A stretch of DNA of 64,000 nucleotides from Nocardioides humilatus (GTDB lineage: Bacteria > Actinomycetota > Actinomycetes > Propionibacteriales > Nocardioidaceae). Shown here in pieces: positions 7,618-16,546 of this stretch. The stretch spans positions 558,001 to 622,000 of the forward strand of contig NZ_VUJV01000003.1 in NCBI RefSeq assembly GCF_008373755.1. The letters are read 5' to 3'. How positions within the stretch are numbered: the stretch's first letter is position 1; each line of letters starts with the position of its first letter. Under the pieces are notes generated by a model. It did no database searches. It saw only the letters and a list, made by a program, of their open reading frames with translations, and was not told the origin of the DNA. Made by a program: the position numbers and the translations under genes.

Positions 7618-8547
7618 CTAGGGGCCGGTCAGCGAGAGGCCGACAAGGCCGGGCCAGAAGGCGAAGACAACGGTCACCGGGAGGACGATGAAGACGACCG
7701 GCACCATCATCACGATCTCCCGGCGCGACGCCTGTTCGATGAGCTCGCGGCGCCCGGCCTCGCGGACGTCGCACGCCTGCGCGTGGAGCACCTCGGTGAG
7801 CGGGGTGCCGCGCTCGACGGCGACGGCGACGCCGTGGGCGAAGCGCGCCACGATCGGCACGCCCGTGGTCGCGGCGAGCCGGTCGAAGGCATCGGCGACC
7901 GGCTCACCCGTGCGGATCGCCGCGAGCACGCCGCCCAGGTCAGCTGCCAGTGCTCCGTGCGAGCGGCTCACCACCCGATCCACGGCAGATACCGGCCCCT
8001 CCCCCGCGGCTACCGCCAGCGCGAGCAGCTCGGCGATCGCTGGAAACTCCGCGACGATGGCCCGCTCCCGCTTGCGCACCTGGGCAGTCAGGTGGTGGTC
8101 GCGCCACAGCACGCCACTGGCGAACCCGACCAGGCAGATGAGGACCAGCGGCACCAGGCTGCGCGGACCCGACAAGGCGCTGACCAAGCAGTAGGCGGCG
8201 GCCACGCCGAAACCCGTGAAGCCCCAGAGCACCTGCTCCACCCGGAAGTCGTGGACGCTGCGGTCGATGCCCGCACGAGCGAGCCGTCGTCGTACGGACG
8301 CGGCGCCGCCGAGGGTCCGTTCGACCAGGTCCGCCGCCGATCGGAGCAACGGTGCAGCCAGGGCGCCGAACGCGGTCCGAGGTTCGCGGCCCGTCGGTGT
8401 CGCTGGCGCGGCCGTCAGGTCGCGGACGTAAGGAAGCACGCGGATCGCGAGGCTCGGTCGGCGACCGGACAGGACGGTTGCGATCACCATCAGCAGGCCG
8501 GCGGCCGTGGTGCCTGCGAGTAAGCCGCCCAGGACAGCGGGCGTCAC
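7618..8547 (-). CDS. tadC: TadC-like type II/IV secretion F-domain protein
   Basis: A 309-residue inner-membrane platform protein. It has an N-terminal membrane segment (VLGGLLAGTTAAGLLMVIATVL), paired helices around residues 120-175, the cytoplasmic four-helix F domain (AIAELLALAVAAGEGPVSAV), and a C-terminal membrane segment (MMVPVVFIVLPVTVVFAFWP). TadC with TadB anchors the TadA ATPase during Flp pilus assembly. GTG 8547 overlaps the tadB stop (GTGA). Gene order tadA-tadB-tadC supports the assignment. Confidence 0.88.
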   Translation of the reverse strand: MTPAVLGGLLAGTTAAGLLMVIATVLSGRRPSLAIRVLPYVRDLTAAPATPTGREPRTAFGALAAPLLRSAADLVERTLGGAASVRRRLARAGIDRSVHDFRVEQVLWGFTGFGVAAAYCLVSALSGPRSLVPLVLICLVGFASGVLWRDHHLTAQVRKRERAIVAEFPAIAELLALAVAAGEGPVSAVDRVVSRSHGALAADLGGVLAAIRTGEPVADAFDRLAATTGVPIVARFAHGVAVAVERGTPLTEVLHAQACDVREAGRRELIEQASRREIVMMVPVVFIVLPVTVVFAFWPGLVGLSLTGP

Positions 8548-9398
8548 GCGAGGATCCGGTGCTCGGTCGGGAGCCGGCCGATCCGCATCATGACGCGGTA
8601 GGCCGCCACGCAAGCCAGCGCACCGACCACGAGGACGACCGCTCCCGTGGCCGAGCGGTAGCGCGTGATCACGTCGGGCTGGAAGGACATCAACATGAGC
8701 ACCAGCCAGGGCGCGGCGACCGCCATCCGCGCGCCGTTGACCGCCCACGCCTGCCGGGCCTCGAGCTCAGAACGGGTGCGCAGATCGTCGCGAAGGTAGG
8801 TCGACAGGTTGCGCAGCAGCCGCCCGAGCTCACCGCCACCCACCTCGCGGGCGACCCGCAGACCTTCGATGACTCGGTCGCCGACCGGGTCCGCCAACCG
8901 AGCCTTGAGCCGGTCGAGACAGTCACCGAACCGGCCCGACACCTGATAGTCGAGCGCGAACGCATCAAAGGCCGGCCGCAGGGGTTCGGGCCCGCGCACC
9001 GCGAGCGCCGCGACCGCATCGGGCAGCGACATCCCCGCACGTACGGCCGATGCGAGATCATCGACGGCCTCCGGCCAGACCTCCGCGAGCTCCCGTTGTC
9101 GTCGTCGTGCACGCCCGGAGCCCATCGCGATCGGGAGGTAGGCAGCAAGCGATCCCATCACCAGCGCAAGCGGCGCCGTGCGCGACACGGCGAGCACGAC
9201 GAAGCAGACGATCAGCCCGATCGCGCCACCGAGCAGCGCGAGCGAGCGCGACGAGACCCCGACCATGCCCGCCTCCGCCAGCATCACCTCGAGTCGGCCC
9301 GGACGCGCAGCACGGGGCGGGGTGGCCCTCGGCGTGGTGAAGGCCGACCAGATCAGCAGCGATCCGATGCCCACCCCGAGCCCGACGAGCGCACCCAT
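8544..9398 (-). CDS. tadB: TadB-like type II/IV secretion F-domain protein
   Basis: A 284-residue polytopic protein with N-terminal membrane helices (GALVGLGVGIGSLLIW, SLALLGGAIGLIVCFVVLAV), the F-domain segment WPEAVDDLASAVRAGMSLPDA, and C-terminal helices (WLVLMLMSF, GAVVLVVGALACVAAYRV). ATG 9398 follows the tadA stop by one base. It is the partner platform protein of TadC. Confidence 0.88.
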   Translation of the reverse strand: MGALVGLGVGIGSLLIWSAFTTPRATPPRAARPGRLEVMLAEAGMVGVSSRSLALLGGAIGLIVCFVVLAVSRTAPLALVMGSLAAYLPIAMGSGRARRRQRELAEVWPEAVDDLASAVRAGMSLPDAVAALAVRGPEPLRPAFDAFALDYQVSGRFGDCLDRLKARLADPVGDRVIEGLRVAREVGGGELGRLLRNLSTYLRDDLRTRSELEARQAWAVNGARMAVAAPWLVLMLMSFQPDVITRYRSATGAVVLVVGALACVAAYRVMMRIGRLPTEHRILA

Positions 9399-9399
9399 C

Positions 9400-10638
9400 T
9401 CAGTCCGCCTCGTGGAGCAGACGTCGCACGTCGATGCCCACCCGCTCGAAGTGAGCGATCCGCGGTGGCATCCCGATCCCCCGGCGAAGCACCCCGTCAC
9501 GCATCTCGAAGACCGGCTCGGTCTCGATGATGTCCTGCTCGGCTCGGCCAGGCACCGCGACGATCTCCACCACGCGACGTACCCCTCGCGGGTCGAGCTC
9601 CAGGTGCACGACGAGGTCGACCGAAGAGGCGACGGTCGGTACGACGAAGCGCGCCGAGATGTTCTCCCCTGCCAGCAACGGCAACGTGCAGACCTTCGTG
9701 AGCGCGTCCCGTGCGCTGTTGGCATGGATCGTGCACAGCCCAGGAAGTCCGCTGTTCAGAGCGAGGAGCAGGTCGAGCGCCTCCTCAGCCCGTACCTCGC
9801 CCACGATGATCCGGCTCGGGCGCATACGCAGCGACTCCTTGACCAGGTCGCGGAGCCGCACCTCACCGGTGCCTTCGAGTCCCTCCTGCCGGGTCTGCAT
9901 CGCAACCCAGTCGGGATGCGGGAAGCGCATCTCGAAGACCTCCTCGACGGAGATCACCCGCTCACCGCCAGGGATCGCAGCTGCCAGGCAGTTGAGCATG
10001 GTCGTCTTGCCGGCCTGGGTCGCGCCACTCACCAAGATGTTGAGGCCAGCACGGACCGACGCTTCGAGGAACTGCGCAGCCGACGGGGTGAGGCTCTGCA
10101 GGGCTACGAGCTCGGACAGCCGGGCCGCGCGCACGACGTACTTCCTGATGTTGACGGCCGAGAAGCCTCGGCTGATCCCCTGCAGCACCACGTGGAGCCG
10201 GTGCCCCTGGGGCAGCATCGCGTCGACGAAGGGCCGCGACATGTCGATCCGGCGACCCGTCGTCTTGAGCATCCGCTCGACGAGCTCGGAGACCTGGGCC
10301 TCGGTCAGCACGAGGTTGGTGAGCTCGTGCCTGCCGTGTCGTGCGACGAACACCCGGTCGGGACTGTTGATCCAGACCTCCTCGACCGTCGGGTCGTCGA
10401 GCAGCGGCTGCAGTGGCCCGAAGCCCGCGACCCGAGCGACCAGCTCGGCGACCATCGCGTCGGCGTCGCCGACGGGAGCGACGACACCTGTCAGGCTGCG
10501 GTCGTCGTGCTCGCGGACCACGGCCTCGGCAAGGCCCCGCACCGCAGCCACCTCACGCTGCGGGTCGAGCCCGTCACGTCGTACGGCGACCCGCAATTCT
10601 TCGTCGAGGCGCGCCACGACGTCGTCCACAACGGTCAC
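9400..10638 (-). CDS. tadA: TadA/CpaF family secretion ATPase
   Basis: A 412-residue type II/IV secretion ATPase that powers Flp pilus assembly at the cytoplasmic face. The N-terminal domain contains GFGPLQPLLDDPTVEEVWIN; Walker A GATQAGKT lies at residues 205-212; VISVEEVFEM is the Asp/Glu-box region; SLRMRPSRIIVGEVRAEEA is the family arginine/Walker-B region; TIHANSA is the His box. Walker A has Gln-Ala in place of the more common Gly-Thr/Gly-Ala. It is the first gene of the Tad operon; the GTG start follows a G-rich tract. Two palindromes lie upstream. No TadZ, RcpC or prepilin peptidase gene is nearby. Confidence 0.94.
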   Translation of the reverse strand: MTVVDDVVARLDEELRVAVRRDGLDPQREVAAVRGLAEAVVREHDDRSLTGVVAPVGDADAMVAELVARVAGFGPLQPLLDDPTVEEVWINSPDRVFVARHGRHELTNLVLTEAQVSELVERMLKTTGRRIDMSRPFVDAMLPQGHRLHVVLQGISRGFSAVNIRKYVVRAARLSELVALQSLTPSAAQFLEASVRAGLNILVSGATQAGKTTMLNCLAAAIPGGERVISVEEVFEMRFPHPDWVAMQTRQEGLEGTGEVRLRDLVKESLRMRPSRIIVGEVRAEEALDLLLALNSGLPGLCTIHANSARDALTKVCTLPLLAGENISARFVVPTVASSVDLVVHLELDPRGVRRVVEIVAVPGRAEQDIIETEPVFEMRDGVLRRGIGMPPRIAHFERVGIDVRRLLHEAD

Positions 10639-10665
10639 TTCGACCCCCCCGAGATGAGATCCGTT

Positions 10666-10691
10666 CCGATTCCGAACAGTAAAGGAATCGG
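10666..10691 (-). promoter_or_regulatory. inverted repeat upstream of tadA
   Basis: CCGATTCC and GGAATCGG (perfect eight-base arms, ten-base AT-richer spacer) lie 28-53 bases before the tadA GTG. There is no T-run after it, so an operator is more likely than a terminator for the haloperoxidase gene. Confidence 0.45.
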
Positions 10692-10719
10692 GGAGTCCGT
10701 GACCAGACTCAGTTCACAC

Positions 10720-10729
10720 TTGTGCACAA
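10720..10729. promoter_or_regulatory. TTGTGCACAA palindrome upstream of tadA
   Basis: A perfect ten-base palindrome inside a longer imperfect one (CACTT / AAGTG), about 80 bases before tadA. It differs by one base from a high-GC DnaA box (TTGTCCACA) but symmetry suggests a dimeric regulator site. Confidence 0.35.
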
Positions 10730-10747
10730 AGTGAGACGCGGGTCATG

Positions 10748-12091
10748 TCAGACGGAGGTCTGGAGGCGGTTGACGACGAGCGTCCCGATGGCGTCGCCCT
10801 GGTCCATCCCGAACTGGATCGCCATGGGGTAGTGGATGCCGCCGTACTGCCTCGAGATCGCCGCTTCTTCCGCCGCGACGCGGAAGTTGCGGAAGACGCG
10901 GGTGCCCCACTCGGGGATGGTGTTGACGTCGGTGAAGCGGATCGGACCCAGCAGGTCGGTGAGCACGGTGGCCGCGGCTGCGGAGGCGACGGAGTGGCCG
11001 GAGGTGTACTCGGGGAAGGGCGGGGTGGCCACCCAGGTCGCCCAACTGGGATCGATGTGGTCGTGGACGTAGTCGACGGGGCGGATCAGGTTGTAGCGGT
11101 ACTTCCAGGTCCAACAGTTCAGGAAGGCGTCGTGCAGGGCGACGCCCACCCGGGCGTAGGCCTCGACCGACCGCGCCAGCGAGAGCCTGCGCTGCTCGCA
11201 CACCTGGCGGGTGATCTGCATCCAGTGCCCCGACGGGAGCCCCGAGGTGTGCGGGTTGTCCCGCCAGAACATCGCGGTCTCGCGCTGGGCCTGGGTCAAT
11301 GCCAGCCCGGTCTGGTAGGTCGCGTTGGCCTGGTCCCAGAAGGCCGAGCCCTCCGCGGTGGAGAAGGGCACGTAGCGAACCGGCTTCACCTCGTCGGCCC
11401 GCTGCAGCACCATCGGCCGGACCTCGGAGAAGTAGGCCCCGATCGGCTCGCCGTAGTTGGGCGGGCTCGGGCGCCAGCGCGACGGTCCGATCGGCGGCGT
11501 GTAGGGCCGCAGCGACCCCGCGTAGCCGTCGCTCGACACCCACGCGACCAGGTCACGCCCGACGCGGGAGCCGTGGTCGAGCGACGCGCTGACCACACCG
11601 GCCGGCACTCCGGCAGCCCGGCGGAGCCGGACCTGGCGGTCGTAGACGGCGGCGATCGGGTCGGTCGGGCCCGACGGTGCGCCACGGAACAGGTAGTCGG
11701 TGAGCGTGCGGAGCGCACTGGCGATGACACACGCGGGATCGGTTCGGCCGCGCGGCGGCTGCGGGAGCGGACGGAGGTCGGTCAACTGCCCCACGAGGCT
11801 GCGCAGGTTGTCCGAGAAGGGAGCGACGGACTCATACAGCCCGACCGCCACTGCGCAGTAGATCCGCGCGGCGCCCGTCGGCGTACCGACTCCTTCGTGC
11901 CACACACGGTCGTAGACGGCCCGGAGCCAGGCGTGCGCCGCATCGCCGCGTACGACGTCGGGGTCGCTCGATGCCGAGGCCGGCACCGGCAGCCACGTGG
12001 CCGACGCGGCACCGGCGGCGCTGATCCCGGCGAGTCCCAGGAAGCCGCGCCGCGTCCAGTTCGGTCGATCAGGCTGCATCACCACGATCAC
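10748..12091 (-). CDS. vanadium-dependent haloperoxidase / PAP2-fold protein, Tat-exported
   Basis: A protein of up to 447 residues. A twin-arginine signal (WTRRGFLGLAG) precedes the mature part. The vanadate/phosphate site motifs are in order: KYRYNLIRP, YTSGHS with His366, and SRQYGGIH with Arg414 and His420. Vanadium haloperoxidases oxidise halide with peroxide; the same fold makes acid phosphatases, so activity needs testing. The frame opens at GTG 12091, overlapping the upstream stop, but an AGGAGG is best spaced for GTG 12085 or 12082. It is transcribed with the giant secreted repeat protein ahead of it. Confidence 0.85.
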   Translation of the reverse strand: MIVVMQPDRPNWTRRGFLGLAGISAAGAASATWLPVPASASSDPDVVRGDAAHAWLRAVYDRVWHEGVGTPTGAARIYCAVAVGLYESVAPFSDNLRSLVGQLTDLRPLPQPPRGRTDPACVIASALRTLTDYLFRGAPSGPTDPIAAVYDRQVRLRRAAGVPAGVVSASLDHGSRVGRDLVAWVSSDGYAGSLRPYTPPIGPSRWRPSPPNYGEPIGAYFSEVRPMVLQRADEVKPVRYVPFSTAEGSAFWDQANATYQTGLALTQAQRETAMFWRDNPHTSGLPSGHWMQITRQVCEQRRLSLARSVEAYARVGVALHDAFLNCWTWKYRYNLIRPVDYVHDHIDPSWATWVATPPFPEYTSGHSVASAAAATVLTDLLGPIRFTDVNTIPEWGTRVFRNFRVAAEEAAISRQYGGIHYPMAIQFGMDQGDAIGTLVVNRLQTSV

Positions 12092-15000
12092 CCCCTCCTC
12101 ACCTTGAAAGCTCGCGTCGCCCAGAGAAGATCCCCTGCCGGCAGGCAGTTCTCGGCCTCGACGGAGCCCAACCCGTCACAGTGCTGGGCGCTGAGGTGCC
12201 ACCTGACCTGGACGGTGTGCTTGCCCGGTGGCAGCGGTTTCATCAGCGGCAAGGTCGCGCCGATCGGCAGCGGCTCCGAGGACGGGTCGTAGTCGGCGTA
12301 GGTCCGGTCGGTACGCAGCACGTCGGCGGCTGAGAGCACCGCGGTGCGTTCGGCCGCGGTGCCGCGGTCGGTGACCACCGTGACGGACTGCAGCTTGGCC
12401 GCGAGGTCCTCGATCGGCGTGGCTCCGGCCGGCACGAAGCCCGGCGGCACTTCCTCGAAGGCGGTGTTCACGATCCAGAACGTCAGCGGCCGCCACCGGG
12501 TGCCAGCATCGATCTCTCGACACACGTACTCCACGAACGGGTCCGGCACGGCGAAGACGATGTTGAGGTCCACACCGAAGGTGTCGATGCAGTGGTCGGA
12601 CCCGCCGGGATCGAAGCGGACGGCGCCCCGCACCCGGTCGAAGTCGTTGAACCGGTTCGTCCAGACCGCCGCGACTGTGCCCTCGGGCCCTGCGGCGACA
12701 TCGGGCCCGGAGATGGCCACGCCGTCCCCGTAGAGCGAGGTCGGGTTCGACCAGGTCCAGCCCCGGTTCGAGATCGCGGCGAGGAGCTGACCGCCCTCGG
12801 CCTGCAGCCAGACGACCGTCGTCCGGCCGTCCGGGCTGGCCGCGACCTGAGGAGCGGTAGCGTCCCAGCCACCCTCCGACAGCTTCGCGGGCGTCGACCA
12901 CCGTCGATCCGACAGCCGGGTGGAGGCCTCGACCCGGTGGTTGCTCCCGGTCCGGAGCGCCCAGACCGCGGTCACCGCACCGCTGGCGTCCATCACGACC
13001 TGGGGGTCGTGAGCGTCCCGGTCCGCGGCAGAGAGCGTCGCCGGCCGCGACCAGCGACCCGTCTTCCCGTGTCGGACAGCCTGGATCCGCTCGTCGGTGC
13101 CGTCACTGCCTCGCCAGACCACGGCCGCCGCGCCACGCGCCGTCGCCGCGACCTGCGGCTCCTCCGCGTCCCGGCTCCGCGCCGACAGGGTCCGGACCTC
13201 CGACCACGCCCCGCGCCTCGACAACCGGATGACCTGCACCCGGTCGTGCGCGCGACCCGTCCGCGACCACACGACGGCCCCGGTGCCGTCGCCGGCGACC
13301 GCGACCTGCGGGTCCCACGCATCGGCGTCGCCCGACAGCGTCTGTGGCGCCGACCAGTCGGTCGTTCCGCGCGTGCTCGCCTGCACCTCGGAGCCTCCTG
13401 GCTCGGCGCTGCGCCACACGACGACCGCGCGGTCGCGCCCGACGGCGACCTGCGGGTCCCACGCGTCGGCACTCGCACCGGACAACGTCACGGATTCCGA
13501 CCAAGGGGTCGTCGCGGTCCGGGTCACGGCATCGATCCGATAGTGACCGCCGTCCCAACGGCGCCACGCGACGACGTACCTGCCCCGCGGACCGATCGCC
13601 ACCCGCGGGTCGAACGCGTCCTGGCCTGAGGGCGAGATGAAGAACGGCTTCTTCCAGGAACCGGCCTTCGGGTGAGTGCTCGCCTTGACCCGGCCGCTCC
13701 CCCGGTCGACCCAGACGGCGAGAGCGGTGCCCCACGGGCTCACGGCGACCTGCGGGTCTCCACCGTCCGCGCCGTCGTCGGACAGCGTGGCCGTCCGGGA
13801 CCAAGTGGGAGGCGGTTCTCCGTTCGCCGCCACCAGGTGCGCGTCGATGCCGGTCACGTCGGCACCGTCGAGCACGACGTCCGTCGCCTCGCCCACGTTG
13901 TCGACCCCGTCGTAGAAGTGGGGTTGCTCGTAACCGTAGGCGAAGGGGGTGAAGCCGATCCGGTAGGTCCCGTCCGGCACGTAGAGCTCGTAGTGCCCGT
14001 CAGGCCCGTTGAACGCCTCGCCCGCGACCACCCAGTCCAGTACGACGGGGTCCCACTGCCAGGCGTTGACCTGGGTCGGCGGCGGACCCGGCGGGCTGCC
14101 CGGCAGCTCGTCGCCGGTCACGGTGCCGGCGATCTTGTTGTTCTCCACGACCTCGATGTCGATGCCGGTGACGCCCGCGGTCACCTGCACCACGTCGGTG
14201 GCGTCGTCGATGGTGTCCGCGCCGTCATAGAAGACCGGTTGATAGCGGTGGGCGAAGTCGCTGACACCGATGCGGTAGGTGCCCTCCGGCACGTAGAGCG
14301 CGTAGGTCCCGTCGGGCCCCGTCAATCGCACCTTCACCTGCACCCAGGCTCCGAAGCCCACGTCGAAGCGCCAGGCCGCGACGCTCAGGTTCGCGACGGG
14401 CGCACCGCCATCGGCCTCCGTCACGGTGCCGGTGATGGCCGGACCCGTGTCGACCGGCCCGCTGGTGATCGCCACGCTGATGTCGGGCACGTCCGCGCCG
14501 GCCATGACCACGTCGGATGCGAGGTCGATCGTGTCCACGCCCGGGTAGTAGACGGGCGGGAACCGCCCCTGCCAGGTCTGGAACTGGATCCGGTAGGTCC
14601 CGTCGTCCAGATAGAGGGCGTAGCGGCCGTCGGCCCCGGTCTCGGTGACCTTCACCGCCGCCCAACCGCCGGGGGCCGTCGCGTCCTCCTGATAGGCGGT
14701 CACGTTGACCGCGGGCATGTTGATGCCGTCGAGGGTCACGCCACCGGTGACGGCGTGGTTGCGGGCGAGGTCGGCGTCGATGTCGCCGACGTCGCCTGCC
14801 ACGACCACGTCGTCAGCTGCTTCGACGGCGTCCGCGTCGTCGAAGAACTCGGTGCGGAAGGGACCGTGTGCGTCGGAGAATCCGACCCGGTAGGTGCCGT
14901 CCGGCACGAGGAGCGCGTAGGTGCCATCGTCCTCGGTCAGGGCGTCTCCGGCCGGGTCCCAGGACGGAGTCGGACCGGCGGAGTGCTGGTAGGCCGTCAC

Positions 15001-15477
15001 GTTGATGTCACCGACGGGCGTGCCCGTGCCGGTCACCGTGCCGCTGATCGTCCGCAGCGCCACGAGCGCCACGTTGATGCCGGTCGCACTGCCTCCGCTC
15101 GGGACCGTGACCTGGGTCGAGCCGGGGTCGCCGATGTCGGTGCCGCCGCCGTAGAACTGCCGCGCGTGGGCCGGTACGTCGTCGAAGGACACCTTGTAGA
15201 CACCCGCGGCGAGCGACAGCGAGTAGGTCCCGTCGGGTGCCGTCTGGGTCGTCCCGCAGGACTCCCCCGGGTCCTGGCCACTGACCGCCCAGCAGAACGC
15301 CTCGACCGTCACGTCGCCGATCGGCGTGCCGGTGCCGGCCTCGGTGACGGTGCCGCTCAGCGTGCCGTTGGCCGCCTGGGCCGAGACGATGCTGCCCGTG
15401 ACGGTCAGGGCCGCGAGCACGGCGCCGGCCACCAGGACAGCGAGGATCCTTCGAGACCGACGAGCGGATGCCTTCAT
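12088..15477 (-). CDS. giant secreted protein: five CNA_B-like units plus eight propeller-like repeats
   Basis: An 1129-residue exported protein, start ATG 15477 with a signal peptide ending near residue 36. Residues ~38-555 hold five carboxypeptidase-regulatory/CNA_B-like beta-sandwiches, each with a DGTYxLYVPDGTYRIGF-type strand. Residues ~560-960 hold eight repeats of the form DPQVAVxxxGxxxVVW, separated by about 45 residues and alternating with W(S)xPxxLS, as in beta-propellers. A further ~170-residue Cys-containing domain follows. I see no LPXTG or anchor. It probably acts at or outside the cell surface in binding. The stop overlaps the haloperoxidase start, so the two products may act together. 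Confidence 0.85.
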   Translation of the reverse strand: MKASARRSRRILAVLVAGAVLAALTVTGSIVSAQAANGTLSGTVTEAGTGTPIGDVTVEAFCWAVSGQDPGESCGTTQTAPDGTYSLSLAAGVYKVSFDDVPAHARQFYGGGTDIGDPGSTQVTVPSGGSATGINVALVALRTISGTVTGTGTPVGDINVTAYQHSAGPTPSWDPAGDALTEDDGTYALLVPDGTYRVGFSDAHGPFRTEFFDDADAVEAADDVVVAGDVGDIDADLARNHAVTGGVTLDGINMPAVNVTAYQEDATAPGGWAAVKVTETGADGRYALYLDDGTYRIQFQTWQGRFPPVYYPGVDTIDLASDVVMAGADVPDISVAITSGPVDTGPAITGTVTEADGGAPVANLSVAAWRFDVGFGAWVQVKVRLTGPDGTYALYVPEGTYRIGVSDFAHRYQPVFYDGADTIDDATDVVQVTAGVTGIDIEVVENNKIAGTVTGDELPGSPPGPPPTQVNAWQWDPVVLDWVVAGEAFNGPDGHYELYVPDGTYRIGFTPFAYGYEQPHFYDGVDNVGEATDVVLDGADVTGIDAHLVAANGEPPPTWSRTATLSDDGADGGDPQVAVSPWGTALAVWVDRGSGRVKASTHPKAGSWKKPFFISPSGQDAFDPRVAIGPRGRYVVAWRRWDGGHYRIDAVTRTATTPWSESVTLSGASADAWDPQVAVGRDRAVVVWRSAEPGGSEVQASTRGTTDWSAPQTLSGDADAWDPQVAVAGDGTGAVVWSRTGRAHDRVQVIRLSRRGAWSEVRTLSARSRDAEEPQVAATARGAAAVVWRGSDGTDERIQAVRHGKTGRWSRPATLSAADRDAHDPQVVMDASGAVTAVWALRTGSNHRVEASTRLSDRRWSTPAKLSEGGWDATAPQVAASPDGRTTVVWLQAEGGQLLAAISNRGWTWSNPTSLYGDGVAISGPDVAAGPEGTVAAVWTNRFNDFDRVRGAVRFDPGGSDHCIDTFGVDLNIVFAVPDPFVEYVCREIDAGTRWRPLTFWIVNTAFEEVPPGFVPAGATPIEDLAAKLQSVTVVTDRGTAAERTAVLSAADVLRTDRTYADYDPSSEPLPIGATLPLMKPLPPGKHTVQVRWHLSAQHCDGLGSVEAENCLPAGDLLWATRAFKVRRG

Positions 15478-15561
15478 GAGCCGCGCCTTAGGTGTGCGTC
15501 CTCCCCGAGCGCAGTCTTCGCCGCATCGCCCACCGTGGCAACAGGGCTAGCCCTACGAGCA

Positions 15562-16440
15562 TCAGCAGGTGATCGGCTGCGCGTGCTCCGGGTCGAGCGC
15601 GTTGAAGGCGATCTGGGCGGCGACCGCGTCGAAGGCCATCGCGAGGTGCTCGGAGAGGTCCATCGGGCACAGGTCCTGCAGGACGTAGTTGCGCTGCCCC
15701 GGGAGGTAGCCGCTGGTGTAGGGGATCACCAGCTCGTCGTACTTGCTCATGACGGTCGTGTATTCGACACCGGGCGCTGCGGCGCCGCCCTCGGCGAGCT
15801 TCTTCTGCATCGGTGAGCCGGCGAGGAACTGGGTGCAGGAGCCACAGAAGGCGCTGATCAGGTTGATGATCGGCTGCGCGAGACCGGCCTTCTCGCCGGC
15901 GTCACGGATCGCGGGGATGCCGAGGATCTTGGTGCCGGCGTAGAGCGGCGTGTAGGCGACGTAGCGCTTCACCTTCGGGGCACCGCCGAGGAACTTCAGG
16001 TAGTACTGCGGCATGAACGTGCCCTCGGAGTGACCGACCAGGTCGACCTGGGAGGAGCCGGTCGCCGCCAGCACCCGGTCGATGAACGTCTTCAGCTCGC
16101 GGGCGCTGTCCTCGATCTTGATCGTCCCGCCCGGCGCGCCGAACGGCACCGCGAGGGGGTGCAGTCCGTAGGTGAGGGCGAAGACGCAGTAGCCCCGCTC
16201 CTTGAGCCGCGGAGACAGGTAGCCCCAGTTCATGCCCATGTTGGCGCCGAGGCCGTGGACGAGTACGACGGGACGCGGGTGCTCGGCGCTCGGCCGGCAG
16301 GTCCAGTCGTTGGCACCCTTCGGCGGTCGCTCGAGCGAGGTGACCGCTGAGGCCGTGGGTGGCGACGCGAGGTTGCTGGTCAGTCCGCTGGCGACCAGCG
16401 TGAGAGCAAGCAGGAGTGAACCGAGAGCCGATCGCCGCAT
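15562..16440 (-). CDS. secreted triacylglycerol lipase/esterase (alpha/beta hydrolase)
   Basis: A 292-residue hydrolase. A signal peptide ends near residue 32 (PTASA), followed by PVVLVHGLGANMGMNWG, the oxyanion region, and the nucleophile elbow GHSEG in VDLVGHSEGTFMPQYYL. A Cys pair (FCGSCTQ) and a C-terminal Cys suggest disulfides. This resembles actinobacterial EstA/LipA-type extracellular lipases that cleave acylglycerols. Transcribed alone: ATG 16440 has TACTGT six bases upstream and no ribosome site, so it may be leaderless. The 84-base gap behind it (15478-15561) shows nothing further. Confidence 0.88.
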   Translation of the reverse strand: MRRSALGSLLLALTLVASGLTSNLASPPTASAVTSLERPPKGANDWTCRPSAEHPRPVVLVHGLGANMGMNWGYLSPRLKERGYCVFALTYGLHPLAVPFGAPGGTIKIEDSARELKTFIDRVLAATGSSQVDLVGHSEGTFMPQYYLKFLGGAPKVKRYVAYTPLYAGTKILGIPAIRDAGEKAGLAQPIINLISAFCGSCTQFLAGSPMQKKLAEGGAAAPGVEYTTVMSKYDELVIPYTSGYLPGQRNYVLQDLCPMDLSEHLAMAFDAVAAQIAFNALDPEHAQPITC

Positions 16441-16446
16441 GCGGGG

Positions 16447-16452
16447 ACAGTA
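16447..16452 (-). promoter_or_regulatory. candidate -10 hexamer of the lipase gene
   Basis: TACTGT on the minus strand, six bases before the ATG, fitting a leaderless transcript. Confidence 0.45.
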
Positions 16453-16466
16453 CGACGACCCACCGC

Positions 16467-16492
16467 CATGTGGGAACCGACCTTTTCACATG
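16467..16492. promoter_or_regulatory. inverted repeat in the lipase / delta-60 protein divergent gap
   Basis: CATGTG and CACATG flank a 14-base spacer between two divergent exported-protein genes. Six-base arms alone are weak evidence; placement in a shared promoter region is the reason to list it. Confidence 0.3.
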
Positions 16493-16546
16493 CCCCCTGT
16501 CCGTGGCCGCGGCCCGGTGCGACACTCGAGAGGTCGAAGGCTCCGC

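Noticed and set aside
15488-15670. Short minus-strand frame ending in a hydrophobic stretch plus basic tail, like a sortase anchor
   Set aside because: It overlaps the lipase end in another frame, has no LPXTG and no upstream domain to belong to.
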